Below are positions 1-6,370 of a stretch of 6,473 bases of DNA, in pieces. Position numbers and translations under genes: made by a program. The stretch spans positions 1 through 6,473 of the forward strand of contig CAZDKX010000283.1 of the NCBI GenBank assembly GCA_964505935.1, given 5' to 3'. Below the pieces are notes generated by a model. It was not told the DNA's origin and did no database searches. It was given only the letters and a program-made list of their open reading frames with translations. The DNA is from JADGQM01 sp964505935 (GTDB lineage: Bacteria; Desulfobacterota; Syntrophobacteria; Syntrophobacterales; Syntrophobacteraceae). How positions within the stretch are numbered: the stretch's first letter is position 1; every line of letters starts with the position of its first letter.

Positions 1-294
1 TACGGCCTGACGGAAGTCAGGGAAGGAGCCTGGACGGTCAAGCATTCCTACTACACTCGAGCCCATAAGCTCATCGGCCATTACTACAACATCAACACCC
101 CCGTCGAACTCTATCCTTACGGCGCCCGTTACCTGGATCTCGAGGTGGACGTCATCCAGCGGTCCGGAGAAAAACCGGCCCTGATCGATCGCGAGAAGCT
201 CGCTCTGGCCTGCCACAAGGGCTGCCTCTCCGGGGAGCTGGGAGCCAAAGCCCTGGCTGTCGCGGAAGATCTCCTGCAAAGTCTGGGGGTTTAG
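1..294 (+). CDS. DUF402 domain protein, C-terminal part (5' end outside window)
   Basis: The frame is open from base 1 to a TAG at 292-294 and gives the last 97 residues of a protein. What can be seen fits the DUF402 fold (PF04167), found in FAU-1-like and other RNase E/G-associated proteins and in some nucleoside-phosphate hydrolases. There is a YYNINTPVE segment (about residues 28-36 of the visible part). It is followed by YLDLEVDV (44-51), an acidic DREKL stretch (63-67), and a helical tail with the pattern G.LS.EL..KAL..AEDLL. In this family the 'N-I-x-x-P' and 'D-L-x-x-D-V' segments are the core of the barrel and carry acidic residues thought to bind metal. If it is the long FAU-1 type, the missing N-terminal half would hold an RNA-binding S1-like domain; that cannot be checked here. 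The ACT-domain gene follows 122 bases downstream on the same strand, so co-transcription is possible. Family call fairly sure; exact substrate unknown. Confidence 0.72.
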   Translation, partial: YGLTEVREGAWTVKHSYYTRAHKLIGHYYNINTPVELYPYGARYLDLEVDVIQRSGEKPALIDREKLALACHKGCLSGELGAKALAVAEDLLQSLGV

Positions 295-320
295 TACCAC
301 GCCCGATATACTCGTTAAGA

Positions 321-346
321 GTGAGATGTTTCATTCTTCATCTCAC
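321..346 (+). promoter_or_regulatory. Perfect 8-bp stem-loop in the leader between the DUF402 and ACT genes
   Basis: GTGAGATG (321-328) pairs perfectly with CATCTCAC (339-346) around a 10-base loop. Two short alternative pairings follow directly: CGGG/CCCG at 346-349 and 353-356, and CCCG/CGGG at 353-356 and 366-369. No T-run follows, so it is not a standard intrinsic terminator in the plus direction. It may be a processing site, a leader structure that affects translation of the downstream gene, or chance. The stem is directly visible; any role is inferred. Confidence 0.45.
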
Positions 347-407
347 GGGATGCCCGCTTGAAAGACGGGAACGACATCCTTCGGAATGGTTTCATTACTC
401 ATGGTTC

Positions 408-415
408 GAGGTGAT
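408..415 (+). promoter_or_regulatory. Shine-Dalgarno that decides the start of the ACT gene
   Basis: GAGGTGAT at 408-415 matches eight bases of the anti-Shine-Dalgarno complement. With the GAGG core at 408-411, the GTG at 417 sits 5 bases away, which is good spacing. The ATG at 414 and the GTG at 411 lie inside the site and would be too close. A more upstream GTG at 321 has only a weak AAGAG-like site and would add 32 residues that do not look like this family. Confidence 0.6.
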
Positions 416-416
416 G

Positions 417-806
417 GTGAAAACCCTCGCTTTGTTCGTGATGCCCCAACGTCTCGCCATCTGCCGCCTCGGGCCGGCGGATGAGCTTCCCGCGGCGGTC
501 TTCAGGGCCCCGTTCTGGTCGGTCACCCGTACGGCAGAGGAACTGTCGCTCATCGTTGCCGAAGACTTTGTCCCTCCATGCTGCCAGTGCGTTCGCGGCT
601 ACCGGGTGTTCCAGGTCGCCGGGCCGCTTGATTTCTCCCTGACGGGTGTGCTCAGCGCCCTCGCCACCCCGCTTGCCCAAGCCGAAATCAGCCTCTTTGC
701 CCTCTCCACCTATGATACGGATTACCTCCTCGTTCGGGAGGCAGACCTTGATTCGGCGATCGCCGTGCTCTCCCGGGCCGGTCACCGAGTCATGCGGCAG
801 GAATGA
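417..806 (+). CDS. ACT domain-containing protein (bacterial CASTOR-like, COG3603 type)
   Basis: A 129-residue protein starting at GTG 417 and ending at TGA 804-806. It matches the small ACT proteins of the COG3603/PF13840 type. An N-terminal strand-rich half carries the typical WSVTRTAEELSLIV segment (about residues 39-52). Then come GPLDFSLTGVL (about 77-87) and the family hallmark ISLFALSTYDTDYLLV (about 98-113), and a last helix, LDSAIAVLSRAGH. The repeated 'FSVTRT.EELS' and 'STYDTDY' elements are the two pseudo-repeated ACT halves. In eukaryotic CASTOR proteins the equivalent fold binds arginine; the bacterial forms are presumed amino-acid or small-ligand sensors, but their partners are largely unknown. 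There is no signal peptide or membrane segment, so it should be cytosolic. It follows the DUF402 gene on the same strand and is convergent with the kinase gene, with 98 bases between stops. Family call strong, function open. Confidence 0.85.
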   Translation: MKTLALFVMPQRLAICRLGPADELPAAVFRAPFWSVTRTAEELSLIVAEDFVPPCCQCVRGYRVFQVAGPLDFSLTGVLSALATPLAQAEISLFALSTYDTDYLLVREADLDSAIAVLSRAGHRVMRQE

Positions 807-904
807 ACGGCACCGGATCCATTTCGCAAACGCAGGTTTGAGCTTCCGCAGCCTCCTCGTTCTGCCAGGAGCTTTCTGCCGTGTGCTCCGAGCGATTGGC
901 GGCG

Positions 905-3900
905 TCAGCCGAGCACGCGGCTCAGGACCTTGCGAAGACTTGCGGTGGTGTATGGTTTTTGGATGAATCCCGCCAGTCCCTTGCCGACAAAGCGTTGCGT
1001 CACGTCCTGTTCATTGTAGCCGCTCGACAGGATCACCTGGACGTCGCCCCGCAGGCGGCGCAGCTCCCGAAACGTCTCCTCCCCTCCCATCACCGGCATC
1101 GTGAGGTCAAGGACCACACAGGTGATTTCCTCGCCATGGGCGCGGAAAAGCTCCAGCCCCTCTCGGCCATTGACCGCAGTCAGGACCTTAAAACCGAACT
1201 GGTCCAGCATCGCCGATGCCACGTCGAGGACCAGAGGGTCGTCGTCAACCAGCAGGACGGTACCTCCGCCAGGCACTGACACGCTTGGTTCCGCAGCCCC
1301 GCCTCTTTCGCCCGGCTCCCATGCCACCGCCGGCAACAGGATTTTGAAGGTCGTTCCTTTACCCAGCTCGCTGTAAACCCTGATCGCGCCCTTATGGCCG
1401 CGCACAATGCCAAGCACCGCTGCCAAGCCCAGTCCCCGCCCGGTGAACTTGGTGGTGAAAAAGGGATCAAAAACCCTGCTTCGGGTTTCGGCGTCCATCC
1501 CGCAGCCGGTATCCGATACTTCGAGAGTGACGTATTGGCCCTCGGGCAGGCCGTCGTCCAGATAGCTCTCGGCCAGATAAATCCCATCGCACGCCATGAC
1601 GCCGGTCGCAACCGTAATGACGCCCCTCGTGTCCCCCAGCGCCTCGGAGGCGTTGATGATCAGATTCATGATCACCTGCCGTATCTGGGTTACATCCGAT
1701 TCCACCGCGGGCAGGTCTTCTGCGAGGGTGTAGCGCACCATGGCGTTCTTGGAAACCGTTACCTCGAGAAGCTGTCCCATCTCCCGAACGATCTCGGAAA
1801 GGTCATGGCGGCCGACGACGAAACGCCCTTTTCCGGAATAGGCGAGCATCTGCCGGCAAAGATCCGCGGCCCGTTCCGAAGATCGCGTGATCTCCTGGAC
1901 ATGGTGGTATGCGGGGGAGACCCGAGAAAGCGAGTGAAGCGCCAGGTCGGCTCTTCCGAGAATCGCCATGAGCAGGTTGTTGAAGTCGTGAGCAATCCCT
2001 CCGGCGAGCACGCCCAGACTTTCGAGCTTCTGGACGTCACGCATCTGGGCCTCGAGCTTGCGGCGTTCCTCCTCCGCCTGTTTCCTCTCGGTGATGTCTC
2101 GTACGTGCACGAGATAACCGATGGAAGACGCTTTCTTGACGCCGCTCAAGGGAGTGATCAACAGGTCGAGATGGATGGTTCCGCTTTTCGTCGTCTCGTA
2201 CAGCCCGAGGGTGCGCACCCTCTCAAAATCGAAGGCCATCTCATAGCGCACATTCTCGCCTCTCTGCAGTTGTGCCTTGAATTCCCCACTCAAGTTGGGG
2301 TCCTCGAAGAGTTTAAACCCCTTCACCGCCTTTGCATCGGAGATGCCGAAGATCTCGAGACAAGCCCTGTTGGCATCCAACAACCTGCCTTCCCGGTCAT
2401 AGAGCTCGATCCCGATCGGCGACTCTTCATAAATGCCTCTGAATTTTTCCTCGCTCTCGCGGAGCGCCTCTTCCGCCTGTTTCCGCTCGGTGATGTCCTG
2501 CACGGTCCCGACAATGGAAACCAGATTCCCGTTGTCATCATACTCGCCCTGGAAGCTCGAGACGTAGTATCCGATACTGTTGTCCGGCCGAAGAAACCGC
2601 TGTTCATAGGTTCCCTTTTCACGGGATGCCATTGCCTTCCGGATCAATTCCTTACCGCGCTCGTGGTCCTCGGGCCACGGAGATAGGGCCAGGATTGAAT
2701 CAATCTGGGGAGTAAATGAATGCGGATCAAGCCGGAATATTCTGAATACTTCTTCCGACCACTCGACCTCGCCGGTCCTCACGCCCCATCTCCAGTGGCC
2801 CAATTGAGCTATTTTCTGGGCTTCGCTCAGTCTTCTTTCGCTCCGCCGCAGCGCTTCCTCCACCCGCTTCCGCTCCGTGATGAACCGCGCCTGCTGGATG
2901 TTCTGATAGGCCGACATGGATAGCTGATTGGCCAGCGCAAAGAGGGAGTGCGCGATTTGCTCGAACGTCTTCTGCGGCATGACAGGGACTTTGAGGAAGG
3001 CTTCGCGGAACGCGGCCTCGTCGGCGCCAATCACGCGCGCGTATGCCAGGATTTGCTCCTCGCTCTGCGCCTCGTTCCGGACCTGGCCGATCAACCAACT
3101 GGCAACGTGGCGTCCGCCGACGGTGATGCTGGCCCCCGCACCCCACAAGCCTGCACTCAAACATTCATGAATGATCGGCCCGGAGGGATTATGCCGCCCG
3201 AGGGTCGCATCGGACTTTTGACAGTTTTTGAATCCTTTCTCGTTCCCGCGGATGAACTCGGAACAGAAATACGTGAAGTTGCTCGGTTTCGTGATGGGAG
3301 TGCCGTCCGGGCGGGTGATGAGGGCCGCAACACCCCAGACCTTCGCGAACAGATCCTGGAGGCACTGCAGGTCGGACAAGTTGAACAAGTCCTCAAAGGC
3401 AATGTTTTCGACGTCGTCCAACGGTTGGGTCAAGGCCACGATGCGCTTTTCCAGCGCTTCCTCGGCCCGCTTGCGGTCGGTGATGTCACGGTCAATCCCT
3501 CGATATCCCTGAAGCTTTCCGGTTGCATCGAGAATGGGGTCCGCGTTGCTTTCGAGAAAGCGATAGCTTCCATCCTGGTGCCGCCAGCGCAACACCCATC
3601 CCCGCCAGCCCTGTTTCTCTGCAAGCAGTTGCGGGAGTCTCGCCCTGACCTCTGCCCGATCTTCCTCATGCAGCAGGGAAGCGGCGCTCAGCCCGATGAA
3701 GTCTTCAGGCCGATAACCCAGGATGGCGGTGACGGCTGGATTGGAAAACGTATGCACCCCGTTCAGGTCCCTTTCCCAAACCCAGTCCGTGGTCCGCTCC
3801 AGAATGGAGCGGAACCTCTGTTCACTCTCCCGCAGCGCCTCCTCCATCCGTTTTCGCTCGGTAATGTCGCGGCAGACGGCCAGACACATTTGCGTCCCGG

Positions 3901-4921
3901 CCAACTCAAACAACTGCAGGGATACCTCCACCGGGAGCAGAGTTCCATCCCGCCGTCGGTTGTCCGTCTCGAAGAGCAGATGACCCCGTCTGCGCAGTGC
4001 GTCCATCCGTTCCCGATAGACGGCCTCCCCGGAAACGTCAAGGTCGTGAGGACCCATTTGCAGAAGCTCGTCATGACCGTACCCCAGGCGCTCACAGGCT
4101 TCCTGGTTGGCCTCCAGGAGGCGGCCTTCCAGGTCGTGAATGAAAACCGCATCCTTGGCATAGTCGAACAAGGCTCGGAACTTCTCCTCGTTCCGACGCA
4201 GCGCTCGCTCCGCCTGCTTTCGTTCCACGATTTCGCCCATGAGTCGCGCGAGATGGAGGAGCTGCTTCCTTGCCCAATCGACGACAAAAGGAGGGCGCGC
4301 CTCATGGCTTTCCGCCTGACGGCAAAGCTCATCGACACTCACGCCAAAGGCCTCCGCCAATTCGCTCCGTTTTGCCGGATCGTCAGGCGGATCGCCATAG
4401 CTGATGGTGATGCTGCCGACAGGCTCTTTCCCGGCGCAAATCGGGGCCGAAAAGAGCCGCATGCCCCCTCGGCACGCCGCATCCACGGGTTTGTTCGTTT
4501 CGATCGCGCGGCGGGCAGCCTCCTTCCAGCAAGACTCGTGGCAGTGCCATTTCCCGGACGCCAGGGCTTCCCGGTTATCCGGTGTTCCGCAGCGACGCCT
4601 CGAGGCCTGGTCCAGAAATCGACACCAGTCGGAAGAGAGCACGCGCAGCGCATAGTCGCCGTTTTTCTCGGACACCGCGCAGGAGGTATCCAACAGGTCC
4701 ACGAAATTTCCGACGATATCGGAGAGCAAAGAACTCCCCAGGGAATCGAGGATCAACCGGGAGGAGTTGAGAGCGGTCAAATCGCCATAGGCAGGAGCCC
4801 AACGTTCCGTTCCGCCCGGTCGATCGGCCTCAGCCAGCCCTTTGCCGCTCATCATCGATTTGATGCGCTGAACCTCATCCTCGCTATTGTCGATTTCTGG
4901 GATGAGCTTTTCGTCAGGCAT
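905..4921 (-). CDS. Orphan soluble hybrid histidine kinase: PocR-PAS-PAS-PocR-PAS-PAS-HisKA-HATPase-REC
   Basis: A 1338-residue sensor kinase with no transmembrane segment or signal peptide, so cytoplasmic. A first PocR-type sensory domain (about 45-228) has C100, C111, C127, C131, C150 and C162. Two PAS/PAC units follow (about 243-358 and 366-486), then a second PocR domain (about 505-680; C553, C567, C587), then two more PAS units (about 694-814 and 822-945). The HisKA domain carries the phospho-acceptor H978 in GGIAHDFNNLL. The HATPase has N-box N1086/N1090, the D1137-T-G-C-G box, FDPFF at 1151-1155 and GRGLGLA at 1161-1167. The C-terminal receiver (1220-1336) has acidic D1226/D1227, phospho-acceptor D1272, S1300 and K1322. 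All catalytic residues are present, so it should be active. Start ATG 4921 is supported by AGGAGG at 4932-4927 with 5-base spacing. Known: PocR domains bind small organic ligands in PduR/PocR-type regulators. Inferred: it integrates several cytosolic signals and passes phosphate to D1272 and then to an unlinked HPt or regulator, as no partner gene is adjacent. The ligand is unknown. Confidence 0.95.
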   Translation of the reverse strand: MPDEKLIPEIDNSEDEVQRIKSMMSGKGLAEADRPGGTERWAPAYGDLTALNSSRLILDSLGSSLLSDIVGNFVDLLDTSCAVSEKNGDYALRVLSSDWCRFLDQASRRRCGTPDNREALASGKWHCHESCWKEAARRAIETNKPVDAACRGGMRLFSAPICAGKEPVGSITISYGDPPDDPAKRSELAEAFGVSVDELCRQAESHEARPPFVVDWARKQLLHLARLMGEIVERKQAERALRRNEEKFRALFDYAKDAVFIHDLEGRLLEANQEACERLGYGHDELLQMGPHDLDVSGEAVYRERMDALRRRGHLLFETDNRRRDGTLLPVEVSLQLFELAGTQMCLAVCRDITERKRMEEALRESEQRFRSILERTTDWVWERDLNGVHTFSNPAVTAILGYRPEDFIGLSAASLLHEEDRAEVRARLPQLLAEKQGWRGWVLRWRHQDGSYRFLESNADPILDATGKLQGYRGIDRDITDRKRAEEALEKRIVALTQPLDDVENIAFEDLFNLSDLQCLQDLFAKVWGVAALITRPDGTPITKPSNFTYFCSEFIRGNEKGFKNCQKSDATLGRHNPSGPIIHECLSAGLWGAGASITVGGRHVASWLIGQVRNEAQSEEQILAYARVIGADEAAFREAFLKVPVMPQKTFEQIAHSLFALANQLSMSAYQNIQQARFITERKRVEEALRRSERRLSEAQKIAQLGHWRWGVRTGEVEWSEEVFRIFRLDPHSFTPQIDSILALSPWPEDHERGKELIRKAMASREKGTYEQRFLRPDNSIGYYVSSFQGEYDDNGNLVSIVGTVQDITERKQAEEALRESEEKFRGIYEESPIGIELYDREGRLLDANRACLEIFGISDAKAVKGFKLFEDPNLSGEFKAQLQRGENVRYEMAFDFERVRTLGLYETTKSGTIHLDLLITPLSGVKKASSIGYLVHVRDITERKQAEEERRKLEAQMRDVQKLESLGVLAGGIAHDFNNLLMAILGRADLALHSLSRVSPAYHHVQEITRSSERAADLCRQMLAYSGKGRFVVGRHDLSEIVREMGQLLEVTVSKNAMVRYTLAEDLPAVESDVTQIRQVIMNLIINASEALGDTRGVITVATGVMACDGIYLAESYLDDGLPEGQYVTLEVSDTGCGMDAETRSRVFDPFFTTKFTGRGLGLAAVLGIVRGHKGAIRVYSELGKGTTFKILLPAVAWEPGERGGAAEPSVSVPGGGTVLLVDDDPLVLDVASAMLDQFGFKVLTAVNGREGLELFRAHGEEITCVVLDLTMPVMGGEETFRELRRLRGDVQVILSSGYNEQDVTQRFVGKGLAGFIQKPYTTASLRKVLSRVLG
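1988..4232 (-). repeat. Six diverged copies of a PAC-to-coil linker inside the kinase gene
   Basis: A DITERKxxEEALRxSE-like linker occurs after each sensory unit, at about residues 231-248, 351-370, 478-492, 681-697, 808-827 and 941-956. In DNA this shows as repeated minus-strand matches around 4210, 3850, 3470, 2865, 2480 and 2085, each containing a close relative of CGCTCGGTGATGTC on the plus strand. They are signalling helices linking PAS/PocR domains to each other and to the HisKA dimerisation helix. The near identity of the 808-827 copy to the 351-370 and 941-956 copies suggests the array grew by duplication of PAS-plus-linker units. Confidence 0.75.
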
Positions 4922-5098
4922 TTCGCCCTCCTCATTCCATGATTTCTGCTTAGTGCCCCGGCAAGAAACATCCGTGCTGCTTTTTCCGCATCAACTGCAT
5001 CGATTCGTGAGCGCGACGGTCCACAGTCTTCTCGCCTTGCAGGTCAGCCTCATGATACGCCGAGAATGTCGGTCCAAAAGGGTAAAGTTAATAAAAAT

Positions 5099-5128
5099 AT
5101 TATACACTTCTACTGGCCGGGATGTCGA
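5099..5128 (-). promoter_or_regulatory. Sigma-70-type promoter for the kinase gene
   Basis: On the minus strand, TCGACA (5128-5123) is followed by an 18-base spacer and a perfect TATAAT (5104-5099), so 11 of 12 consensus bases match. Transcription would start near 5092, leaving a leader of about 170 bases before ATG 4921. The surrounding AT-rich tract fits a promoter. The -10/-35 pair is directly visible; its use is inferred. The long leader leaves room for control at the RNA level, though I see no known riboswitch in it. Confidence 0.65.
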
Positions 5129-5415
5129 GAGAGGCTGCATGAAATGAGTTGGCGCGAACCGGCTCAGTATGGTTTGGGGGCTTTGGCAATTATGGAGGTC
5201 GTGGGCGATGGCCAGAAGCCGCCTGGGTCGCATTTCCGGAAAGATTTGCAGCGCGGCCGGGTTGAAAGACTTCGGCCATAGCCTCATGAGCTCGCTGCTG
5301 GGCACAGCCCACCCTATCACCGATCCAGGCAAGGCGCGACGTAGAGTGGTCTCTGCCCACCATAACCGGATGACTACTTCTGCCGTGTTGTACTATATGG
5401 AAGGGCTTTCTGCGA

Positions 5416-5562
5416 ATGCGGACAGGCAAGATACGGATCACTTTCCAAATCGACCAGGAGGAGGGGCTGGTTCTCGTCCACGAAATGGACTACAGGGAGA
5501 TGAGTGCAAATAGTTCTTGCTTCCGCGCTATGTATCTTAGGACATGGGCAAAAAAGTCCTAG
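5416..5562 (+). CDS. Possible short ORF, 48 residues, unknown
   Basis: ATG 5416 to TAG 5560-5562. A GGAAGGG at 5399-5405 lies 10 bases upstream and could serve as a ribosome binding site, though the spacing is at the long end. The first 29 codons read like a real protein (charged and hydrophobic residues alternating as in a beta strand, e.g. KIRITFQID and GLVLVHEMDY) and favour G or C in the third position. The last third looks less coding-like. The stop codon falls inside the right arm of a small hairpin. The frame is closed upstream by TGA at 5371-5373, so it could also be the tail of a decayed gene. I do not recognise the family. Low confidence; a competing 85-codon frame on the other strand (5374-5631) begins at TTG without a ribosome binding site and is less convincing. 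Confidence 0.25.
   Translation: MRTGKIRITFQIDQEEGLVLVHEMDYREMSANSSCFRAMYLRTWAKKS
5538..5561 (+). other. Small hairpin upstream of the coiled-coil gene
   Basis: TAGGAC (5538-5543) pairs with GTCCTA (5556-5561) around a 12-base loop ending in six A's; T5537 and G5562 could add a wobble pair. There is no T-run after it, so it is not a terminator in the plus direction. It sits just before the proposed -35 box at 5571 and might be an operator or chance. Confidence 0.3.
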
Positions 5563-5570
5563 CGAGGCGG

Positions 5571-5598
5571 TTGACTGGGATTGTTCCTCACTTATCTT
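5571..5598 (+). promoter_or_regulatory. Possible sigma-70-type promoter for the small coiled-coil gene
   Basis: TTGACT (5571-5576, five of six consensus bases), a 16-base spacer, then TATCTT (5593-5598, four of six). A start near 5605 would leave a leader of about 70 bases before ATG 5677. It is the best match in the 150 bases upstream of that gene, but the -10 is only moderate. Confidence 0.4.
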
Positions 5599-5676
5599 CT
5601 GGCTAATCAGGGTTGTGCAGGCAGGGATCAAGGGTATGGAACGGCAAGACCAAACAAAACAAAATAGGAGACAGGT

Positions 5677-5982
5677 ATGAAAGACGTGAGCAGCTATTGC
5701 GACAGCGTTGTGGCCGAACTCAGTGTATGGAAGTCCAAAGCCTATGATGTGGTTAGGAGGATAGACAAACTTTCATCCGGCGATAAATCCAAAGTGGCTA
5801 ACCAGGTTAATGACTTGCACATCTTTATTGAAGAACTTGAAAACAGGATCGACAGACTGAGGCGCGAATGCCCCACAGATTGGAAGGCGGACCAAATTGA
5901 AATGGAGTCGAAGTTTGGTCATCTGAAGGGTAAAATGAATGACATATATTCCAACATTTCCCCTGGGGATATTGGTGGATGA
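5677..5982 (+). CDS. Small helical/coiled-coil protein, unknown function
   Basis: A 101-residue protein from ATG 5677 to TGA 5980-5982. The start is well supported: AGGAG at 5666-5670 lies 6 bases upstream in an A-rich leader. The sequence is almost all helix-forming and charged, with hydrophobic spacing typical of a coiled coil across about residues 38-63 (VANQVNDLHIFIEELENRIDRLRR). There is a CPTDW turn at 65-69, a second helix at about 71-92, and a Gly-rich end, SPGDIGG. A central Ser/Gly/Asp break at 33-36 suggests a three-helix hairpin. No signal peptide, membrane span, zinc or catalytic motif is visible; there are only two cysteines (C8, C65). It resembles small conserved hypothetical proteins of Desulfobacterota, but I cannot name the family and give no function. 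Third codon positions are poorer in GC than in the kinase gene. It has its own likely promoter and a hairpin 27 bases after its stop, so it looks monocistronic. Confidence 0.82.
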   Translation: MKDVSSYCDSVVAELSVWKSKAYDVVRRIDKLSSGDKSKVANQVNDLHIFIEELENRIDRLRRECPTDWKADQIEMESKFGHLKGKMNDIYSNISPGDIGG

Positions 5983-6009
5983 GCCGACAGGTAAAGAATT
6001 TCCCGCAAA

Positions 6010-6039
6010 GGGTAGGAGAATAAATCTCTTCTCCTGCCC
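6010..6039 (+). terminator. Strong stem-loop just after the coiled-coil gene (terminator-like)
   Basis: GGGTAGGAGAA (6010-6020) pairs with TTCTCCTGCCC (6029-6039), an 11-pair stem with one G-T wobble and an 8-base loop, 27 bases after the stop of the small gene. No T-run follows in the plus direction, and only TTT follows in the minus direction. It could stop transcription weakly, protect the mRNA 3' end, or do both. The stem is certain, the terminator role moderate. Confidence 0.55.
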
Positions 6040-6112
6040 ATCCATCAGTACTCTGCCTGTTACCTCAATCCCCGCCGGTATGCTCAGTCCCAATGCTATT
6101 CATTACACAAAA

Positions 6113-6141
6113 GGCACGGGCCAGGGAACCCGGCCCGTGCC
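6113..6141 (-). terminator. Intrinsic terminator for minus-strand (tmRNA-side) transcription
   Basis: A perfect 10-bp GC-rich stem, GGCACGGGCC (6113-6122) with GGCCCGTGCC (6132-6141), around a 9-base loop. Read on the minus strand it is followed at once by TTTTGTGT (6112-6105), the arrangement of a rho-independent terminator. In the plus direction the T's lie too far away (after about 14 bases). It is the first such minus-strand signal downstream of the tmRNA, about 280 bases from its mature 3' end, and so may end the ssrA primary transcript. Confidence 0.7.
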
Positions 6142-6207
6142 CAACCGCTAATCCCCCTTTTCTCGTGCACAATCAACGTAACGCACCCCATATTCGGTTT
6201 TCAAATT

Positions 6208-6220
6208 TGGTCCAGGACCA
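6208..6220. repeat. 13-base palindrome
   Basis: TGGTCCAGGACCA is a perfect inverted repeat, six bases each side of a central A. Its size and symmetry suit a dimeric DNA-binding protein. No recognisable promoter sits beside it, so any operator role is a guess. Confidence 0.4.
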
Positions 6221-6348
6221 TGCCGGGGTGTTGTCTTGCAGGGGGTATTGACGGAAGGGGGGTGCTTGCGGGGTTTTCTGAAAGATGGCTCGCTCCAAGA
6301 TTTGGGGGAGGGTCTACAGTAGCGGTCTATGAAAAGGTCAGAATAGAG

Positions 6349-6370
6349 GGTGGCATTCAGGTGGCACTCA
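6349..6370. repeat. 11-base tandem direct repeat near ssrA
   Basis: GGTGGCATTCA (6349-6359) is followed without a gap by GGTGGCACTCA (6360-6370), matching at 10 of 11 positions; a looser TGGATTCAGG relative follows at 6372. The pair ends 49 bases from the mature tmRNA 3' end. Short direct repeats at this distance resemble arm-type sites of tyrosine integrases that use tRNA/tmRNA genes as targets. The repeat is directly seen, the role is inferred. Confidence 0.55.

Larger units (their letters stand above)
4922..5676. other. 755-base divergent intergenic region
   Basis: This lies between the kinase start (minus) and the small coiled-coil gene (plus). It holds the kinase promoter (5099-5128), a possible short ORF (5416-5562), a hairpin (5538-5561) and a possible promoter for the next gene (5571-5598). 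The part around 5081-5110 is clearly AT-rich. Frames on either strand in 4990-5640 begin at weak codons without ribosome binding sites and give sequences I do not recognise. A 10-base palindrome, TTTCCGGAAA, sits at 5233-5242. The stretch 5130-5400 shows nothing else I can support; a decayed gene cannot be excluded. Confidence 0.6.

Noticed and set aside
321..416. Longer version of the ACT gene starting at GTG 321
   Set aside because: The 32 extra residues look non-coding, the start lies in a hairpin arm and has a weak ribosome site, whereas 417 has an eight-base Shine-Dalgarno match.
399..785. 128-codon frame on the minus strand over the ACT gene
   Set aside because: It is a shadow of a clearly recognisable ACT-domain protein on the plus strand.
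868..889. GGAGC/GCTCC hairpin between the convergent ACT and kinase genes
   Set aside because: Only five pairs, a 12-base loop and no T-run in either direction; not enough for a terminator call.
1394..2686. Open frame of 430 codons on the plus strand
   Set aside because: Same reason: it mirrors the HATPase, HisKA and PAS coding sequence of the kinase gene and has no recognisable domain.
2948..4942. Long open frame of 664 codons on the plus strand, antisense to the kinase
   Set aside because: It lies opposite a gene with complete, ordered domains and all catalytic residues. Its translation shows no known domain, and it has no promoter. It is a by-product of the GC-rich codon use of the real gene.
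4991..5332. 113-codon minus-strand frame upstream of the kinase
   Set aside because: It begins at TTG without a ribosome site, runs across the kinase -35/-10 boxes, and its product is not recognisable.
5169..5513. 114-codon plus-strand frame in the intergenic region
   Set aside because: No ribosome site, low-quality composition, and it conflicts with the better-looking but still doubtful frame 5416-5562.
5600..5618. TGGC...TTGTGC resembling a sigma-54 promoter
   Set aside because: The spacing between the GG and the GC-equivalent does not fit the required 10 bases.
5374..5631. 85-codon minus-strand frame
   Set aside because: It starts at TTG without a Shine-Dalgarno and overlaps the likely promoter of the coiled-coil gene; no recognisable motif.
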